A DNA stretch of 63,980 nt. Origin: Candidatus Flexifilum breve. Its GTDB lineage: Bacteria; Chloroflexota; Anaerolineae; Aggregatilineales; Phototrophicaceae. How positions within the stretch are numbered: the stretch's first letter is position 1; the number at the start of each line of letters is the position of its first letter. The stretch is from positions 1-63,980 of the forward strand of contig JADKGC010000016.1 of the NCBI GenBank assembly GCA_016717205.1, given 5' to 3'. The position numbers and the translations under genes were made by a program. Under the pieces are notes generated by a model. It was not told the DNA's origin, did no database searches, and saw nothing but the letters and a program-made list of their open reading frames with translations. Shown piece by piece: positions 26,412 through 35,117 of this stretch.

Positions 26412-27401
26412 ATGAACAAAACTTACTGGTTGATCGCCGTCGTCGCGGTCGCGCTGCTCCTGTTTGGTTTCGTCAACGCGAATGGCGATCTCGGCAGCTT
26501 CGGCATCACCATTATGTCTGGCTTATTTCAGGCCATGCTCCTGTTTCTGGTCGCATCCGGCCTGTCGATTGTCTTCGGTCTCATGGACGTGCTGAATTTT
26601 GCACAAGGGTCGTTCTTCATGATCGGCGCGTATGTCGGCTATGCCGTGCATCACTCGCCGCAGCTCATCAGCGTCCTGCCCAATGGCGATGTGCGCTTCG
26701 TGGTTTCGCTGCTCGCCGCGGTGCTGGTCGGCGGTGTGCTCGGCGTGTTTTTTGAGCGCGCGCTCCTGCGACCGCTCTACGCCCGCCCCATCTTTCAGAT
26801 CGTGCTGACCTTCGGCGTCGCGCTCGTCATCGGCGAACTGATCAAAGTCGTGTGGACACCCACGCCCTACAGCTGGACGGCGATGTTTACCGCGCGTTCC
26901 GGCTTCTTCACCGTGTTTGAGCAGCAGTTCAGTACCTATCGTCTATTCGTCATCGGCGCGGGCTTCCTGTTGATTATCGGGATCGGTCTGCTGCTCCAGC
27001 GCACGCGCATTGGCATCATCATCCGCGCGGGCGTAGAAGATAGCCAGATGGTCGAAGCGCTTGGCATCAACGTGCGCGCCGTGTTCACACTGGTCTTTAC
27101 CCTTGGGTGTGCCGTCGCCGCACTCGGTGGCGCAGTCGCCGCCCCCTTCCTCGGCGCTTCGACGGGCTTAGCGAACCAATTCCTGCTCTCCGCCATCGCG
27201 ATTGTCGTGCTCGGCGGTTTGGGCAGCTATGGCGGTACTGCTATCGCTAGCATTCTCGTCGGCGTGGCCGTTGCCGTCATTCAGGATTGGTCGGCTTCGC
27301 CAGGCGTCAACGCGCCCGTGTGGGCAAGCCTCACGCCCATGCTCCTGCTCGTGCTGATCCTGCTCATTCGTCCCAGCGGCCTGTTCGGTAAGGAGAACTA
27401 G
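26412..27401 (+). CDS. ABC transporter permease, LivH type
   Basis: 329 residues, about eight membrane segments. The family features are VASGLSIVFGLMDVLNFAQGSFFMIGAY near the start and IRAGVEDSQMVEALGINVRAVF, the cytoplasmic EAA-like loop that contacts the ATPases. LGGLGSYGGTAIASILVGV lies near the C-terminus. The AGGAG RBS lies 8 nt before the ATG. The livM-type partner starts 1 nt after the stop. Confidence 0.92.
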   Translation: MNKTYWLIAVVAVALLLFGFVNANGDLGSFGITIMSGLFQAMLLFLVASGLSIVFGLMDVLNFAQGSFFMIGAYVGYAVHHSPQLISVLPNGDVRFVVSLLAAVLVGGVLGVFFERALLRPLYARPIFQIVLTFGVALVIGELIKVVWTPTPYSWTAMFTARSGFFTVFEQQFSTYRLFVIGAGFLLIIGIGLLLQRTRIGIIIRAGVEDSQMVEALGINVRAVFTLVFTLGCAVAALGGAVAAPFLGASTGLANQFLLSAIAIVVLGGLGSYGGTAIASILVGVAVAVIQDWSASPGVNAPVWASLTPMLLLVLILLIRPSGLFGKEN

Positions 27402-27402
27402 C

Positions 27403-28491
27403 ATGACCTTTTGGCGCAAAACGCTCCAATCCAATACTGGTCTGCTGATCATCCTGATTCTGCTGATTTCGCTGCCGCACCTCATCGGCGCGCTGACCAA
27501 CAGCGATCCGTTCGCCACCCGCGGCGCGGCGGTGAGCTGGCAGGGAACCATCATCGAGATTTACATTCTCGCCATCTTCACCATCAGCTACAACCTGTTG
27601 TTCGGCTTTTCCGGCGTCATCTCGTTTGGTCATGCGCTGTTCTTCGGGATGGGCGGCTACATCCTCGGGCTAGCACTCGAATATACCGATCTGTCACCCG
27701 ACATGGGGGTGATCGTCGGCGTGCTCGGCGCGGTGCTGATCTGCGGCGTGCTCGGCTTTTTGATCGGTTTGGCATCCCTGCGGCTACGCGGGGTCTACTT
27801 CACGGTGTTCACGCTGGCGATTGCCGAATCGTTCTACATCTTTTGGGGTCGCCTGCCGCTGACCAAAGGCGAAGATGGCTTTACGCTCACCACCTTGCCA
27901 ACTTGGCTTAACCCCATTGCCGACCGCATCACCTTTTATTACATCGTGCTGGCGATCTTCGTGCTCACGTTCCTGTTCATCCGACGGCTGATGTTTTCGC
28001 CAACGGGGGCGGTACTGCTGGCCGTCCGCGAGAACGAAGAACGCGCCAAGACCATCGGCTACAACACACTGTACTTCAAGCTGATGGCGTTTACGGTCGC
28101 GGCGATGCTGGCGGCAGTCGCGGGTGTGCTGCAAGTCGTCTTCAACAAGAAGGTCGGCCCGGAACTCTTGAGCGTCGCCTACACGATTGATCCGCTGCTC
28201 ACGACGATTATCGGCGGCGCAGGCACCTTCACCGGCCCGGTCGTCGGCGCGACCACATTGCATCTGCTTGACCGCTTGCTGCGTGACCGAGTAATCACCG
28301 TGACGCCCGATCTCGTGCTCGACATCGGCAAAAGCTGGATGCTGATCTCGGGCTTCATCTTCATAATCGTGGTGATGGTTTTCCCCTACGGCATCGTCGG
28401 CACGTGGAATCGCTGGCGTGCCAAACGGCGGCGACCAATCGCAGTTGCCAGTTCCACCAAGCCGACAGCCGTCGAGAAACAGCCGAGCTAG
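27403..28491 (+). CDS. ABC transporter permease, LivM type
   Basis: 362 residues, about nine to ten membrane segments. LivM features are YNLLFGFSGVISFGHALFFGMGGY, LRLRGVYFTVFTLAIAE, the coupling loop VRENEERAKTIGYNTLYFKL, and IIGGAGTFTGPVVGA. The tail (about 345-362) is basic and then polar. It ends the importer operon and is followed at once by a strong hairpin at 28501. Confidence 0.92.
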   Translation: MTFWRKTLQSNTGLLIILILLISLPHLIGALTNSDPFATRGAAVSWQGTIIEIYILAIFTISYNLLFGFSGVISFGHALFFGMGGYILGLALEYTDLSPDMGVIVGVLGAVLICGVLGFLIGLASLRLRGVYFTVFTLAIAESFYIFWGRLPLTKGEDGFTLTTLPTWLNPIADRITFYYIVLAIFVLTFLFIRRLMFSPTGAVLLAVRENEERAKTIGYNTLYFKLMAFTVAAMLAAVAGVLQVVFNKKVGPELLSVAYTIDPLLTTIIGGAGTFTGPVVGATTLHLLDRLLRDRVITVTPDLVLDIGKSWMLISGFIFIIVVMVFPYGIVGTWNRWRAKRRRPIAVASSTKPTAVEKQPS

Positions 28492-28500
28492 CCCACACAC

Positions 28501-28524
28501 AAGCGCCATCCTAGGATGGCGCTT
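28501..28524 (+). terminator. Terminator of the first Liv operon
   Basis: A perfect 24-bp palindrome (arms AAGCGCCATCC and GGATGGCGCTT around TA) sits 9 nt after the last stop and is followed by TTGTTGTCTG. It probably acts in both directions, because the LacI-type gene ends 32 nt away on the other strand. Confidence 0.75.
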
Positions 28525-28555
28525 TGTTGTCTGCTTAATGTTCGTTCAAATTGAA

Positions 28556-29572
28556 CTAGCTACGCACGGATGCCCCGCACGACTGCCGCACGATGAGATG
28601 CGCGGGCAGCAGCACGTGATCCTGCGGCACAGGTTCCTCCTCGATCAAGCGCATGAGGATGTCCGTGGCGCGATCACCGAGGTCAGCAATCGGCTGACGC
28701 ACTGTCGTGAGCGGCGGGTGCAGCGTCGACGCGAACGGCATGTCGTCAAACCCGACGACGCCTATATCGACGCCGACCCGTAAGCCAGCATCGGTGATCG
28801 CGCGTACTGCCCCCAGTGCCATCACATCACTGGCACAGAACACCGCGTCGACGCCGTGGGCGATCAAATGGCGCATCGCCTCATAGCTCTGAATTTCGTT
28901 GTAATCGCCGGAGAGAATCAGGTTCGGATCGGCGTCGAGTCCGGCTTCCGCCAGCGCCTCGCGGTAGCCCTGCAGACGATGCTGCGCCGCGCCCATGTTC
29001 AGCACCCCGGTGATCGTGCCGATGCGCCGATAATGCAGCGCGATCAGATGACGGACCGCTTCGCGCGATGCGCTGAGGTTATCGACATCCACGTTGTAGG
29101 GCACGCCTTTTTGCGCCGGTCCAATCAAGACGTAGGGAAACCCGGCATCTTTCAAGCGTTCCACCAGCGGATCATCATCGACTGCCGACGCGATCAGCAC
29201 ACCGTCGAAGAAGCTGTTGTTCAATATGCGATCCGTAAAGCGGTCTTCCTGCTCGGCGTTGTCGCCAATCCACAGCATGATCGCGTAATCCTGCTGGTTC
29301 GCTTTGCCGGAAATGCTTTGCAGCAGACGCGGGAAATACGGATCGGTGAAAGTTGCCGCCAGCGGCTGGGGAATGACCACGCTCAGCACCTTGGTGTGCT
29401 GCGTGACCAGCGCGCGCGCCGCCTTATTCGGGCGAAAGTTCACCTCGCGGATGATTTCGAGCACCCGCTGCCGTGTGCGTTCGTTGACATTCGGCTGATT
29501 GTTGACGACCCGGGACACGGTCGATTTGGACACGCCCGCGAGTTTTGCGATTTCTTCGAGACCCTGCTTCAT
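28556..29572 (-). CDS. LacI-family transcriptional regulator
   Basis: 338 residues. The N-terminal helix-turn-helix is LEEIAKLAGVSKSTVSRVVN, with the hinge region (PNKAARALVTQHTK) just after it. The effector-binding periplasmic-binding fold follows (VIPQPLAATFTDPYFPRLL to the C-terminus). LacI-family proteins usually sense a sugar or nucleoside and repress catabolic genes. The gene is divergent from sucA and convergent with the Liv operon. A candidate operator (29606-29619) lies just upstream of its own start, suggesting autoregulation. The target sugar is not clear; glycan genes lie several kilobases away. Confidence 0.93.
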   Translation of the reverse strand: MKQGLEEIAKLAGVSKSTVSRVVNNQPNVNERTRQRVLEIIREVNFRPNKAARALVTQHTKVLSVVIPQPLAATFTDPYFPRLLQSISGKANQQDYAIMLWIGDNAEQEDRFTDRILNNSFFDGVLIASAVDDDPLVERLKDAGFPYVLIGPAQKGVPYNVDVDNLSASREAVRHLIALHYRRIGTITGVLNMGAAQHRLQGYREALAEAGLDADPNLILSGDYNEIQSYEAMRHLIAHGVDAVFCASDVMALGAVRAITDAGLRVGVDIGVVGFDDMPFASTLHPPLTTVRQPIADLGDRATDILMRLIEEEPVPQDHVLLPAHLIVRQSCGASVRS

Positions 29573-29605
29573 GAGCGATCAATCCAGTGGTGTGGCTGGT
29601 GCCTG

Positions 29606-29619
29606 TGGGAACGTTATCA
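29606..29619. promoter_or_regulatory. Candidate LacI-type operator
   Basis: TGGGAACGTTATCA is an imperfect dyad (10 of 14 positions symmetric) centred on CG, with the AACGTT core typical of LacI/GalR operators. It lies 34 nt upstream of the regulator start codon, in the 166-bp divergent region shared with sucA. An overlapping TTATC...GATAA pair extends to 29631. Confidence 0.4.
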
Positions 29620-29738
29620 ATTGGCCGATAATACCATTTAACACGCAAAAACCCGAAAAAACGGTGGGTATATTCCGACTTTGATGATAGACTCATGGCT
29701 ATTCTTAAGCACAATATTCAGGATTGTGGACTCCCTCT

Positions 29739-32534
29739 ATGACATGGAATCCGTTTTCTGGCGTCAACGCAGCCTACGTCTTTGAACTCTACGAACGCTA
29801 TCTGCACGACCCCGCCTCGGTCGATGCGGCTACTCGCGCTTTCTTCGAGCGCTGGACTCCGCCAGAGCCAGCCCCCAACGCCTCGGAGGCCGCTGCTGCT
29901 CCGGTTATGGTGACGCCCGATGTCGCCAAAGTCGCTGCTGTCGTCAAGTACGCGCAAGCAATTCGCGAATACGGTCATCTCGCCGCGCAGCTTGACCCGC
30001 TGGGCTCACAGCCGCTCGGCGATCCGTCGCTCGACATGTCGTCATACGGGTTGACCGAAGATGATTTGCGCCGTCTGCCCGCCAGCCTGGTCGGCGGAGT
30101 GCTTGCTTCAGCGCGCAATGCGCTGGACGCGACCGAACTGCTGCGCGCCATCTACGCGGGCAGCATCGGCTACGACTTCGACCACATCCGCCGCCCGGAA
30201 GAACGTGAATGGCTGCGCGAAGCAATTGAGAGCGGGCGCTATTCCGTCCGCAGCCAACCCCTCGACTCGGAAGCGCTGCTCCAGCGTCTGACCGAAGTTG
30301 AAGTGTTTGAGCGTTTCATTCACCGCATTTTCCCCGGCAAGCACCGCTTCAGCATCGAAGGTCTCGACATCATGGTGCCGATGCTGGACGAAATCATCGC
30401 GCTGCTGGCCGACGCGGGCGAAACGAACATCCTCATCGGCATGGCACACCGTGGCCGCTTGAACGTGCTGGCTCACACGCTCGGCAAGTCGTATACCAAC
30501 ATCTTCGCCGAATTCAAAGACCCGGTCCGCAAACACCGCCACGGCGACGATATCGGCTGGATGGGCGATGTGAAGTACCACCTCGGGGGTCGCCGCGCCA
30601 TCAAGAATGGCTCCCCCGTCGACTCCGTCGTGACGATGGCACCCAACCCCAGCCATCTGGAATTCGTCAACCCGGTCGTCGAAGGCATGGCGCGCGCCGC
30701 GGGGACAGATGTCGGCAAGCGCGGCAAGCCAGCCTTTGACCCGGGCATCACGCAGCCGATTCTCATTCACGGCGATGCGGCCTTCCCCGGTCAAGGCATC
30801 GTTTCGGAGACGCTCAACCTGTCGCAGCTCCCCGGCTATTGGACCGGCGGCACGCTTCACATCATCACCAACAATCAGCTCGGTTTCACCACGAATCCGG
30901 TCGACTCGCGCAGCACGCTCTACGCCAGCGATCTCGCGAAGGGCTTCAAAATCCCGGTGCTGCACGTCAACGCCGACGATCCGGAAGCCTGCATCGAAGC
31001 CGCCCGCATCGCCTTTGGCTATCTGGCCGAGTTCGAGCGCGACTTCGTCATCGACTTGATTGGCTACCGTCGCTGGGGTCACAACGAAGGCGACGAGCCA
31101 TTCTTCACGCAGCCGTTGATGTACACCAAGATCAAGAATCACCCGACAGTGCGCCAGATTTGGGCGGATACGCTCGTCAAGCGCGGCGTGATCAGCAGCG
31201 CCCGTGCCGAGGATCTCGTCAAGGATCACAATCTGAAGCTGCAATCGGTGCTCGAAGGGCTCGACCCGGAACGCGACTTGATCGAGCCGCTGCCCACGCC
31301 ACCCGTGCCGAAGACCGCGCGTCGGCTCGTCACGGCCATCCCGGTCGAACGCCTGCGCGAACTTAACCGCTCGCTGCTCACCATGCCGGGTGAGTTCAAC
31401 GTGCATCCCAAGCTGGCACAAGCTATGCAGAAGCGCCGTGACGCGGTCGAGAAGCTGGACGAGCGCGTAATCGACTGGGCCACCGCCGAAGACTTGGCCG
31501 TCGCCAGCGTGCTCGAAGACGGCATCGCTGTGCGTTTAACCGGTCAGGATGTCGGGCGTGGTACGTACAGCCAGCGGCACGCCATCCTCACGGATCAGAC
31601 GACCGGCGACCCGTTCGTACCGCTGCAAGCTTTACCGCAGGCCCGCGCCGCCTACGAAATCTATAACAGCCCCCTGTCCGAAGCCGCCGCGCTCGGCTTT
31701 GAATTTGGCTACAACGTGCAAGCGCCGCGCCGCCTTGTGCTGTGGGAACCGCAGTACGGCGACTTTGACAACGGCGCACAGGTCATCATCGACGAGTTTG
31801 TCGTCTCCGCCCGCGCCAAGTTCGGGCTGACGCCATCGCTCGTCATGCTGCTGCCGCACGGATACGAAGGCGCGGGGCCGGATCACAGCAGCGCGCGGCT
31901 CGAACGCTTTTTGCAGGCGACTGCCGACATCAATATGCGGGTCGCCAACCCGACCACGCCCGCGCAGTACTTCCACTTGCTGCGGCGGCAGGCGCTCCTG
32001 CTGGAAAGCGATCCACTGCCGCTGGTCGTGATGACGCCCAAAAGCCTGCTGCGCCACCCGCTGGTGATCTCGTCGCTCAACGAACTGGCTGAGGGTCAAT
32101 GGCAGCCCGTCATCGACGATACCGCGCTTCCGGCAGCCGTCCAACGCGTGATTCTGTGCAGCGGCAAGGTGTACATTGATATCGTCAACAGCAAAGCGCG
32201 CGCCGATCATCCCGAAGTCGCCCTCGTGCGCGTCGAGCAGTTGTACCCCTTCCCCACGGAAGACCTGCAGCCGATTTTCGACCGCTACACCAACGCGACC
32301 GAAGTCGTGTGGCTGCAGGAAGAACCGGAAAACGCTGGCGCGTGGGAATTTGCCCGCCCGCTGCTGCAAGATCAGCTGAAGGGACGGCTGCCGCTGCGCT
32401 ACATCGGGCGACCGCGCAACTCCAGCCCGGCGGAAGGCTCGGCGACACGGCATAAGATCAATCAAGAGGCGCTGATCGCGCAAGCCTTCAGCGTGGACGT
32501 TCAGGAAAGTCTCGCGGACATTATCGTTAGGTAG
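29739..32534 (+). CDS. sucA: 2-oxoglutarate dehydrogenase E1 component
   Basis: 931 residues, the length of E. coli SucA. This thiamine-diphosphate enzyme decarboxylates 2-oxoglutarate in the TCA cycle. The N-terminus (FSGVNAAYVFELYERYLHDP) is the E2-docking type. Marker regions are GMAHRGRLNVLAHTLGK, HGDAAFPGQGIV (TPP/Mg site), NNQLGFTTNP, GYRRWGHNEGDEP and LLPHGYEGAGPDHSSARLER. ATG 29739 was chosen over an upstream in-frame TTG (29724) because it gives the usual short leader; the RBS is weak (GGA). sucB follows after 9 nt. No E3 (lipoamide dehydrogenase) gene is present in the window. Confidence 0.95.
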   Translation: MTWNPFSGVNAAYVFELYERYLHDPASVDAATRAFFERWTPPEPAPNASEAAAAPVMVTPDVAKVAAVVKYAQAIREYGHLAAQLDPLGSQPLGDPSLDMSSYGLTEDDLRRLPASLVGGVLASARNALDATELLRAIYAGSIGYDFDHIRRPEEREWLREAIESGRYSVRSQPLDSEALLQRLTEVEVFERFIHRIFPGKHRFSIEGLDIMVPMLDEIIALLADAGETNILIGMAHRGRLNVLAHTLGKSYTNIFAEFKDPVRKHRHGDDIGWMGDVKYHLGGRRAIKNGSPVDSVVTMAPNPSHLEFVNPVVEGMARAAGTDVGKRGKPAFDPGITQPILIHGDAAFPGQGIVSETLNLSQLPGYWTGGTLHIITNNQLGFTTNPVDSRSTLYASDLAKGFKIPVLHVNADDPEACIEAARIAFGYLAEFERDFVIDLIGYRRWGHNEGDEPFFTQPLMYTKIKNHPTVRQIWADTLVKRGVISSARAEDLVKDHNLKLQSVLEGLDPERDLIEPLPTPPVPKTARRLVTAIPVERLRELNRSLLTMPGEFNVHPKLAQAMQKRRDAVEKLDERVIDWATAEDLAVASVLEDGIAVRLTGQDVGRGTYSQRHAILTDQTTGDPFVPLQALPQARAAYEIYNSPLSEAAALGFEFGYNVQAPRRLVLWEPQYGDFDNGAQVIIDEFVVSARAKFGLTPSLVMLLPHGYEGAGPDHSSARLERFLQATADINMRVANPTTPAQYFHLLRRQALLLESDPLPLVVMTPKSLLRHPLVISSLNELAEGQWQPVIDDTALPAAVQRVILCSGKVYIDIVNSKARADHPEVALVRVEQLYPFPTEDLQPIFDRYTNATEVVWLQEEPENAGAWEFARPLLQDQLKGRLPLRYIGRPRNSSPAEGSATRHKINQEALIAQAFSVDVQESLADIIVR

Positions 32535-32543
32535 AGGTAGAGC

Positions 32544-33770
32544 ATGGCATTCCAAATCAAAGTACCGGATCTCGGCGAATCGGTGGTCGAAGCGACCGTC
32601 GCCCGCTGGCTGAAAAACGAAGGCGACCCTGTGGCCGTTGGCGAGGCGCTGGTCGTCCTGCAAACCGACAAAGTCGATCTCGAAGTCGGCGCGGAGAAGA
32701 GCGGCGTGCTCAGCAAAATCGATCATCCGGCAGGCACAGACGTCAAAATCGGTGACGTGCTCGGTTCGATCGACGACAATGCCGCCGTTGCGCCTAATCC
32801 AGCGCCGGAACAAACGCTTGCCCCGGCCACGCAGGAACCCGTCGACGCCAAGCCAGCCAGCACCGCGACCCCGGTCGCCCAGCGCGTCGCTAAAGAGCAG
32901 GACATCGATCTCGCGCAGGTGCCGCCCGGTCGACCCGGTGGACGCGTGACCAAGAGCGACGTGCAGCGTTACCTCGAAGCGCAGCATCAGCCCGCCACCC
33001 AGACGCCCGCGCCGCGCCCGGTGGTGCCGACACCGTTCCAGCCGCCCATGCCCGTTACGGCGAACGATGGTCGCGCCGAAGAACGCATCAAGATGTCGCG
33101 CAGCCGCCGCACCATTGCCGCACGTCTGGTCGAGGCACAGCATACCGCAGCCATGCTCACCACCTTCAACGAAATCGACATGAGTGCCGTGCAGGAACTA
33201 CGCGAGCGCCGCAAGAACGCCTTCAAGGAACGCTACGGCGTCAGCCTCGGCCTCTCATCGTTCTTCGTCAAGGCGGTGATCGGCGCGCTCAAGTTCCAAC
33301 CGCGCATCAACGCTGAAATCCAGACCGACGAAATCGTGCTGAAGAAGTACTACGATATTGGTGTGGCGATTGGCGCACCGGAAGGTTTGGTCGTGCCCGT
33401 GCTGCGGGATGCAGATCGGATGTCATTCGCGGAGATCGAAAAGGCCATCAAGGATTACGCCAAGCAGTCGGAACAGGGCACACTCTCTCTCGAAGCCCTG
33501 CGCGGCGGCACGTTTACCATCACCAACGGCGGCGTCTTCGGCTCAATGATGAGCACGCCAATCCTCAACCCGCCGCAGGTCGGCATCCTTGGCCTGCACA
33601 AAATCGAGCCGCGTCCGGTCGTGGTCGACAACCAGATCGTCATCCGCCCAATGATGTACGTCGCGCTGAGCTATGATCACCGCATCGTGGATGGTCGCGA
33701 AGCCGTACAGTTCCTCGTCCGCGTGAAGGAATTGATCGAAGACCCCGAATCCCTGCTGATTGAGGGGTAG
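32544..33770 (+). CDS. sucB: Dihydrolipoyllysine-residue succinyltransferase (E2 of 2-oxoglutarate dehydrogenase)
   Basis: 408 residues in the standard E2 order. One lipoyl domain (about 1-75) carries the modified Lys in VLQTDKVDLEV. A Pro/Ala/Thr-rich linker follows, then a peripheral-subunit-binding domain (VAQRVAKEQDIDL ... GRVTKSDVQRYLE, about 113-145). A second flexible linker leads to the catalytic domain with FTITNGGVFGSM and the active-site ALSYDHRIVDG. The final RVKELIEDPESLLIEG is typical. It is co-transcribed with sucA; a hairpin with a T-run follows the stop. Confidence 0.95.
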   Translation: MAFQIKVPDLGESVVEATVARWLKNEGDPVAVGEALVVLQTDKVDLEVGAEKSGVLSKIDHPAGTDVKIGDVLGSIDDNAAVAPNPAPEQTLAPATQEPVDAKPASTATPVAQRVAKEQDIDLAQVPPGRPGGRVTKSDVQRYLEAQHQPATQTPAPRPVVPTPFQPPMPVTANDGRAEERIKMSRSRRTIAARLVEAQHTAAMLTTFNEIDMSAVQELRERRKNAFKERYGVSLGLSSFFVKAVIGALKFQPRINAEIQTDEIVLKKYYDIGVAIGAPEGLVVPVLRDADRMSFAEIEKAIKDYAKQSEQGTLSLEALRGGTFTITNGGVFGSMMSTPILNPPQVGILGLHKIEPRPVVVDNQIVIRPMMYVALSYDHRIVDGREAVQFLVRVKELIEDPESLLIEG

Positions 33771-33793
33771 CTTTCGTGAGTGAATTGATTGTC

Positions 33794-33818
33794 GGGGCGC
33801 AGCGTGCTGCGCCCTTTT
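33794..33818 (+). terminator. Terminator of sucAB
   Basis: GGGCGCAGC and GCTGCGCCC form a 9-bp stem around GT, followed directly by TTTTC, 24 nt after the sucB stop. It has the GGGGC start shared with other gene-end palindromes in this window. Confidence 0.7.
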
Positions 33819-33863
33819 CATTACGGTTCGAAGGACCCTCAAGTGGTCTTTCGAAAGTTTTAA

Positions 33864-33923
33864 TGTAGGGGCAGACCTATGTGTCTGCCCGGTTTCGGGC
33901 GTACACACAGGTGCGCCCCTACA
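33864..33923. repeat. Compound palindromic repeat with GTAGGGGC/GCCCCTAC ends
   Basis: A 60-bp element with outer arms TGTAGGGGC and GCCCCTACA (9-bp stem). Inside are an 8-bp stem GGGCAGAC/GTCTGCCC around CTATGT and a second small stem GGGCG/CGCCC. It can fold as a three-way structure. The outer arms match the perfect palindrome at 52366-52393. No coding potential is seen. It lies between the sucAB terminator and the foldback element. Confidence 0.7.
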
Positions 33924-33981
33924 TCCGTTCGTGGATTTGTTTCGAGAACCTACTTCAGCCACGATCCGAATGTCAGCCAAA

Positions 33982-34193
33982 GGACGGGGCATGTCTCATC
34001 CCTACAAACGACCGTTTTCTTAGGGACGAGATATAGAGAGTGTCTAGTCAGGTTATCACCTGTAGGGACGAGGCATGCCTCGTCTTCATTTCTAGAGAAG
34101 AATACAGAGGACAAGGCATGCCTTGTCCCTACAAAAACCTCTCTCATCGGGATAACTGTGCGCTTTTTAGACACCCTGTATATCTCGTCCTCT
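33982..34193. repeat. Foldback (MITE-like) element with three internal palindromes
   Basis: Two arms, about 34022-34045 (AGGGACGAGATATAGAGAG then TGTCTA) and 34168-34191 (TAGACACCCTGTATATCTCG then TCCT), are near-perfect inverted repeats. Between them lie two perfect palindromes, GACGAGGCATGCCTCGTC (34067-34084) and GGACAAGGCATGCCTTGTCC (34109-34128). A decayed copy lies just outside at 33983-34002. No open frame or transposase is present. Together with the flanking terminator and compound repeat, this accounts for most of the 446-bp gene-free stretch 33771-34216; I see no gene in the remainder. A short arm-like fragment (TAGGGACGAGATAG) recurs at 40619-40632. Confidence 0.6.
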
Positions 34194-34216
34194 TTTGGCG
34201 TCCTTCAGACACCAGC

Positions 34217-35092
34217 TTAGTTGAAGATCACCGTCTTGTTGTTGTAAACCAAAACCTGCCGCTGCAGGTGATACCAGATCGCCCGTGCCAGCACGAGTTT
34301 CTCCACATCTTTCCCCTTGCGCACCAAATCCTCAACTGAGTCTTTGTGATTCACGCGCACCGTGTCCTGTTCGAGGATCGGGCCAGCGTCGAGATCGGAC
34401 GTAACGTAGTGGCTCGTCGCGCCGATGATCTTCACACCGCGCGCGAACGCCGCATGGTACGGCTTCGCGCCGATGAACGCAGGCAAAAATGAGTGGTGGA
34501 TATTGATGATGCGGTTGGGGAACTGTGCCACCATTTCTGGCGAGATGATCTGCATGTAGCGTGCCAGCACCACAAAATCGATATTGTGCTGCTTCAGCAG
34601 TGCGATCTGCTGGTCTTCCTGTTCGCGCTTGTTCTCCTTGGTGATAGTGAATTCGACATATGGAATCCCGAACTTCTCGGAAACAGCGCGCATATCCGGG
34701 TGGTTGCTCACAATCAGCGGAATTTCTACTCGCCATTCGCCGGACTGGTAGCGCCCCAGGATATCATACAGGCAGTGGCCGAGCTTGGAGACGAACACCG
34801 CCATGCGCGGCACATTCGACGAGAAGTGCAGTTCCCACGTCATCTGACGCGGTTCAGCGATGGCGGTGAACGCCGTGGCAATCGCCGCGGCTGGAATGGT
34901 GAAAGCAGTCAAATCCCACTCGACGCGCATGAAAAACACATTGGCTTCAGTATCCACATGCTGGTCGAGATGCAGAATATTGCCCTGGTTACGAAAGATG
35001 AATTCGGTAACGGTCGCCACCAGACCGGGTTGGTCGGGGCACGAGATCAACAAAGTGGCGGACTCAGGTCCGCCGGGTGCTGCGCCTTGCAT
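34217..35092 (-). CDS. purU: Formyltetrahydrofolate deformylase
   Basis: 291 residues, the usual PurU length. An N-terminal ACT domain (TLLISCPDQPGLVATVTEFI, about 12-90) precedes a formyltransferase-fold domain with MAVFVSKLGHCLYDIL, LARYMQIISPEMV, NIHHSFLPAFIGAKPY and GATSHYVTSDLDAGPI (catalytic Asn/His/Asp set). It hydrolyses 10-formyl-THF to formate and THF, balancing one-carbon pools. It is the last gene of the recD2-oxidoreductase-purU run (25 nt after the oxidoreductase stop). An oxidase linked to one-carbon release next to a formyl-THF hydrolase is metabolically sensible. Confidence 0.94.
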   Translation of the reverse strand: MQGAAPGGPESATLLISCPDQPGLVATVTEFIFRNQGNILHLDQHVDTEANVFFMRVEWDLTAFTIPAAAIATAFTAIAEPRQMTWELHFSSNVPRMAVFVSKLGHCLYDILGRYQSGEWRVEIPLIVSNHPDMRAVSEKFGIPYVEFTITKENKREQEDQQIALLKQHNIDFVVLARYMQIISPEMVAQFPNRIINIHHSFLPAFIGAKPYHAAFARGVKIIGATSHYVTSDLDAGPILEQDTVRVNHKDSVEDLVRKGKDVEKLVLARAIWYHLQRQVLVYNNKTVIFN

Positions 35093-35117
35093 TCGGTATC
35101 CTTATCGTTATGGGTTG

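Noticed and set aside
33982..34193. Insertion sequence between sucB and purU
   Set aside because: Inverted arms exist but there is no transposase frame and no clear target-site duplication, so it is reported only as a foldback element.
33771..34216. CRISPR-like array in the repeat-rich gap
   Set aside because: The repeats are palindromic, few, of unequal spacing and sequence, and no cas gene is nearby; they fit foldback or REP-like elements.
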